Source: Torreya grandis
Lineage: Eukaryota; Streptophyta; Pinopsida; Cupressales; Taxaceae
Reading direction: 5' to 3'
NCBI GenBank assembly: GCA_037957365.1
Contig: JARHVA010000157.1
Location: forward strand, 2,426,501 to 2,490,500
DNA length: 64,000 nucleotides
Both the position numbers and the translations under genes were made by a program. This document shows positions 60,350-64,000 of the stretch, one piece after another (the stretch's first letter is position 1; each line of letters begins with the position of its first letter). Below the pieces are notes generated by a model, which saw nothing but the letters and a program-made list of their open reading frames with translations, had not been told where the DNA came from and did no database searches.

Positions 60350-61335
60350 ACTATTGTACCCAACATTCCCCTATTCTTTGTTAAAGAATGATGACCCACT
60401 TTTATTTTGATTTGGCCTTGTTTATTAATTTTTCCTCTCCTTTCTATGGAAAATTTTTACTAGATTTCTACTTAATATCCTTCTTTGATAAGTACAAATA
60501 ATGATATTTTACATTTCAGACTAACTTATTAAATTCCGTTTGAGAGTTTGTATTATGCAAGTTTTGGGACTTGATTTTATTTAGAACTATTTTTTATGAT
60601 TTTTTTTGGACATTAAGTTCAAATTTTTGTTCATCGAGGAAAGTTTTAAGGACTTATTTATCGGACATTTTTCTCAGAACTTCTTTTTGAAAGATTTTTA
60701 ATTCAATAATTTTTCTCGAAACTTCTTTTTAGAAACTTTATGCTTCAAGGTTTTTGTTTGAGACTTGTTTGTCAAACATTTTATTTGAACATTATTCTAA
60801 AGGGTTTAGTTTTATTTAGGATTTTAATATCATAACTTTTGATTTAGATTATTTGTTCATAATTTTTATTTAAATTTTATTCTAAAGGATTTTGTCTTTA
60901 GACATTTTGTTTGGGGTTTGTGTTCGGAGCCTTCAGTTTGTAAAATTTTTTGGCTCAGACCCAGCATGAAAAGTAACTCCTAACTACCTAAATCTTTCTA
61001 GACTTACCTGTCAAAGTGGAACTGCTTCACATAACTTGTTGAAGAATGTATAGATGTGGTTTCCTTATTAACTAAACTAATAAGGTTTCAATTTTGCAGG
61101 TAAAGCAATAATATGAATGGTGGGAATTAAAAGTATATGAGGTATAATTGAATATAAAAGTCTATATTAATTACTTAAGGATATCGATGTGTTCATTGGA
61201 CACAATTAAATTTTGATCTCTGTTAATATTCTATAAATAAATCCCTAGCCACTTGCACACCAACTGCAAAGAAACACATGAAAAAGAGTTTTCACAGTCT
61301 AGGAAACTAAATTTGAGTATAACAACCAAATTACA
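60350..61335. other. T-rich interval with decayed tandem motif
   Basis: About 60520-60920 carries loosely repeated TTTTTCTCGAAACTTCTTTTT and GGACATT/AGACTT blocks. TTTTTTGGCTCAGACCCAGC near 60945-60964 is weakly PBS-like and lies upstream of the fossil ORF, so this might be the tail of an LTR. No partner repeat was seen in the window. Confidence 0.35.
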
Positions 61336-63000
61336 ATGGCTTCATCATCTTAAGTGGTTAGAGGATTACTGCCACCATCCTAATTTTTTATTAAGTATTC
61401 CATAAAATATATAGACATGGTGTTGAACACAATAATTTTTAATGATAGGTATGCCAATTATTTAGAATTATGGGACACCATTGATGATGTTGATGCATTT
61501 TATCATGAGGGATATTTATTCCCAGCACAACACCAATTGGTGATAGACCTACTCTCTCTTAAGATATAAGGAATACACTTCCTGACATCCAAGCCCTAGG
61601 TCATGCTATGTATCGACCTACTACGAGACTTATTCTTTTTCGACAAGGTGACATAAGATGTCTTCTTTCATCACATGGATCACAAGATGGCCATTACTTA
61701 CATCTTTGGTGATGATTTTCAAAGTTACTTATCTTTGCCAATTCTAGATGCTATATTTGATATGAATAGGGTGGTAACATGGAACAAATATAATTTAATT
61801 GAGAAAACTTTGAGCTCATGGCTTCTTCCTAGGGAGTCTATGATCCTGAAGAGAAAATCACCCATACCAATTAGTAAATTTAGAATGGGGGTCCATATTA
61901 GGATGACCCCATTGAACAAATTATATGGCATGATAAGTATCCATTTTATCCACCTGGATAGGCTACCACTTCTAGATATGATGATGACATCTGACATGAC
62001 TTTTACCTTGGGAGAGATTATTAGCTTCAAGCTAAGGGAGTAGGTTCTACATAAAGGCAAAAGGCCCAATTCAGTAGGCCATTTTTATATGACATCATAC
62101 CTATTGGATGTAGTAATGGGAATAATATACAAGGACTTTGGGTAGCTTTGGAGCCCATCTAAAAATTTCATAAAGAATCACATATACAATTATTTTTATT
62201 TCATTCACATAGATGTGTACACTATACATATCAATAAGATTGAAGAGGACATATATCCAAAAGTATTGCAAGCTATTCATGAGGCCCTACTACCCAAGAT
62301 ATCAAAGAGCATAGTAGATATATTGGATCCTTAGGGTAACTACTAGCTATACCCAAACTATATAGTGATCATGGTCATTGGTAATAAGGTCAGCTCCCTA
62401 TGCCTCCCCAAGTATGTGTCAGATAAGCTCATAGATTAAGAAATTACATTTCAACTATGGTGGAGTGTAGATGAGGATCTGATAAAGTAGAAGAAAGGAA
62501 CATTCTTTAGGTCCCACATGATCATATGTAGAATGTTCTATACAAAGAGAAAATATTTTGGTGATGTGGGAAAAAAAAGGAAGTACTATCAGTTGGCCAC
62601 CCTACCTCATAGAGATTAGGATCCTCATGGTAAAAATTTAAAAGCATATCTATGGCTTTGGTATTCCATACTAGCATGTTCTTTATGACCATGATTTTTA
62701 ATTCTTAAATACAAAGGATGATGCCCAAGTAATATAAAGGGCACAAATTACAAGTATTAAAGAGGATCATTTGAAGATTTTTTAAGGAAAACCTTCAATT
62801 TTAGTGAAATATATTCATATAAGGCTACCACCCCTTAGAGGATGGACTATTTTAGATTTTTGGGGTAATATACCTTGAGAATAAATAGAGGAATAAGGAG
62901 AGCCTTCTCAAGAATATCCCCAAGTATTAAAGACTATCAAGATAGAGCCTCGTGTGAGTGAAACTGAGCATAGAAGAGCTCAAGAGGATCCAATTTTCTT
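61336..63000 (+). pseudogene. Long unrecognised fossil ORF
   Basis: From ATG at 61336 (MASSS-stop-VVRGLLPPS) one frame remains coding-like for about 550 codons with ~15 in-frame stops, mostly TAG or TAA where CAG, CAA or TGG may have stood. Readable pieces include RYANYLELWDTIDDVDAFYH, VVTWNKYNLIEKTLSSWLLP, IPISKFRMGVHIRMTPLNKL, LQAIHEALLPKISKSIVDIL and KKRKYYQLATLPHRD. Only 61675-62043 (122 codons) is open. I do not recognise the family. The mixed globular composition, a possible PBS-like site upstream and the retroelement setting suggest a gag-position or accessory gene of another element, or a host gene. The frame on the opposite strand at 61725-62069 is a shadow. Confidence 0.5.
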
Positions 63001-63600
63001 GGAATCCTTTGATTCAGAAGGTTAATATCACCCAACTACAAAGTCAATACAAAATATTGATAGTAATTCTATTCAGTAAGGCCCTTCCTCAGCTAATAAA
63101 TCCATGATCTATTACAAGAAGAAGTTGAGGTCTGTTCCCCTCTTTAGAAACCCAATTGTTGATGAACCACCATAGGGCATATCTTTAGTTCAACAAAAAA
63201 TACTGGTATAATAAAAAATAGATGAAGAGGAGGAATTAGAAATAACAAAGGCACTAAGCATTACATATAACAAAGGGAAGTCCCCAATCAAAGATGACCA
63301 AGTAGGTAAGAAGGCCCAGCCTTTAGTCCCTTCTTCCCTTCTTCCCTCTTTTGTTCCCATTTTTTGTTTAGTTCACCTCAAATTTGTCTTGAATACACCT
63401 TTGCTCACTCCAAAAATGGAGGATGTTACATTCTCCACTATTGTTTCAATTTCCCCCACAATGCTAGACATGTCTATTATTGCCACCACTATTGGCATTC
63501 CCTCTGAGACTACCTCAATCCAACCTAAGACTATAAGGAGGGATTATAAAAAGGTTAAAGGAGAATTAGAAAGATAAAAAAATCCATGTTTAATCCACTC
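63001..63600 (+). pseudogene. Ser/Thr/Pro-rich continuation of the fossil ORF
   Basis: After a frameshift, coding-like sequence continues: KSMIYYKKKLRSVPLFRNPI, then DEEEELEITKALSITYNKGK, then the open frame at 63389-63577 rich in Ser, Thr, Ile and Pro. Likely a disordered C-terminal tail of the same protein. No domain recognised. Confidence 0.35.
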
Positions 63601-63785
63601 AGATCAACCTACCAATGCCCTCCACTAGCTCCTCCCAAGATACTACTATGACATCCTCAGGGAATGCTAAGAGGGGAAAAAAGGTATATATAGTCCACCC
63701 ACTCCCCCAATATGGAGGTTTGGATTGGATAAAAATCATATGAACCTCCCTTCCTGACTTAGTACTCAACAGAGCTTCAGAACTG

Positions 63786-63804
63786 TAGAGTAAAATTTAC
63801 TCTA
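63786..63804. other. Perfect 19-nt inverted repeat
   Basis: TAGAGTAAA-A-TTTACTCTA: 9-bp arms around one base. Confidence 0.8.
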
Positions 63805-63879
63805 TGTTTCATTCTATTTTTTTTAGTGACACACCGTGAAATTTTATCTTCACATACTTTGGTCCATGGCAGAGTTTTG

Positions 63880-63903
63880 AAAATAGAGCATGGGCTCTAT
63901 TTT
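63880..63903. other. Perfect 10-bp stem hairpin
   Basis: AAAATAGAGC, 4-nt loop ATGG, GCTCTATTTT. Followed by a T-rich stretch. No gene upstream to which a terminator could belong. Confidence 0.75.
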
Positions 63904-64000
63904 ATTTTTGATCCATTTTTTGTCTAAGTGTTGAAGTAAATTAGAAGCTGACAAGTGTCATCGACTGAGGCATCCTTTCTCAAGTGGAAACTACCAAGTG

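Larger units (their letters stand above)
58930..60350. repeat. Host repeat copy 2 (uninterrupted)
   Basis: Paralogue of the interrupted copy: 58940-59110 aligns across the gypsy insertion point (AAAAAAGTTAGAAATTTTTGAA, AGCA, ATGTCATAAAGATGC) with nothing inserted. It carries a ~120-bp segment (about 59106-59228) absent from copy 1, palindromes at 59446-59469 and 59570-59593, and the LRR fragment. Confidence 0.75.
63601..64000. other. Gene-free end of window with two inverted repeats
   Basis: No gene seen. Contains perfect inverted repeats at 63786-63804 and 63880-63903. Confidence 0.5.

Noticed and set aside
61725..62069. 114-codon minus-strand frame
   Set aside because: Antisense shadow of the plus-strand fossil ORF, which has the more protein-like continuity.

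Overview
The window looks like intergenic DNA from a land plant with a large, repeat-filled nuclear genome. It is AT-rich and CpG-poor. I see no intact protein gene. What can be recognised is mostly old, decayed plant LTR retrotransposons, plus fossil plant coding fragments: a plant mobile domain and a BIR-type LRR receptor N-terminus. By eye, paired LTRs differ at roughly one base in six to eight, so the insertions are old and slowly removed. That would suit a gymnosperm or another giant-genome plant, but this is inference and no species can be named.

Layout. 1-2022: no recognisable gene. 2023-9975: a putative plus-strand Ty3/gypsy-like relic with ~404-bp direct repeats, a primer-binding site, a gag zinc-knuckle module, a long AACC-rich minisatellite and two clusters of ATCGAT-centred palindromes. 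11230-12130 (minus): a pseudogene resembling the plant mobile domain (PMD). 12300-12640: a cluster of ACTAAGTCAACC motifs. 14772-22860 (minus): a structurally complete but pol-less gypsy element with 1.2-kb LTRs, GACCC target-site duplication (TSD), PBS, polypurine tract (PPT), gag and protease. 22866-28485: no gene, but a 135-bp satellite-like array at 26212-26885. 28486-32632: a compound locus with two tRNA-like modules of 72 nt and a decayed copia-type element (PBS, gag remnant, LTR pair). 34020-36170 (minus): an unrecognised AT-rich fossil coding region.

37036-58095 is the most striking structure: LTR-interior-LTR-interior-LTR on the minus strand, three ~2.9-kb LTRs around two ~6-kb Ty3/gypsy interiors. 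The whole 21-kb block is bounded by one CTATC TSD. Both interiors show gag, protease, an RNase H-like module placed between protease and reverse transcriptase, RT with a YLDD motif, a second RNase H, and integrase. The upstream RNase H makes this a dual-RNase-H element with an unusual domain order. A diverged paralogue of the insertion site, without the insertion, lies at about 58940-59110.

58096-60350 holds the displaced host repeat, its second copy, a 24-bp palindrome repeated in both, and a pseudogene fragment of a BIR-type LRR receptor (minus). 61336-63580 (plus) is a long unrecognised fossil ORF with a conserved-looking start and about fifteen in-frame stops. The recognised parts do not form a pathway: they are remnants of element life cycles (gag/pro/RT/RH/IN) and of host sequences broken up by them.
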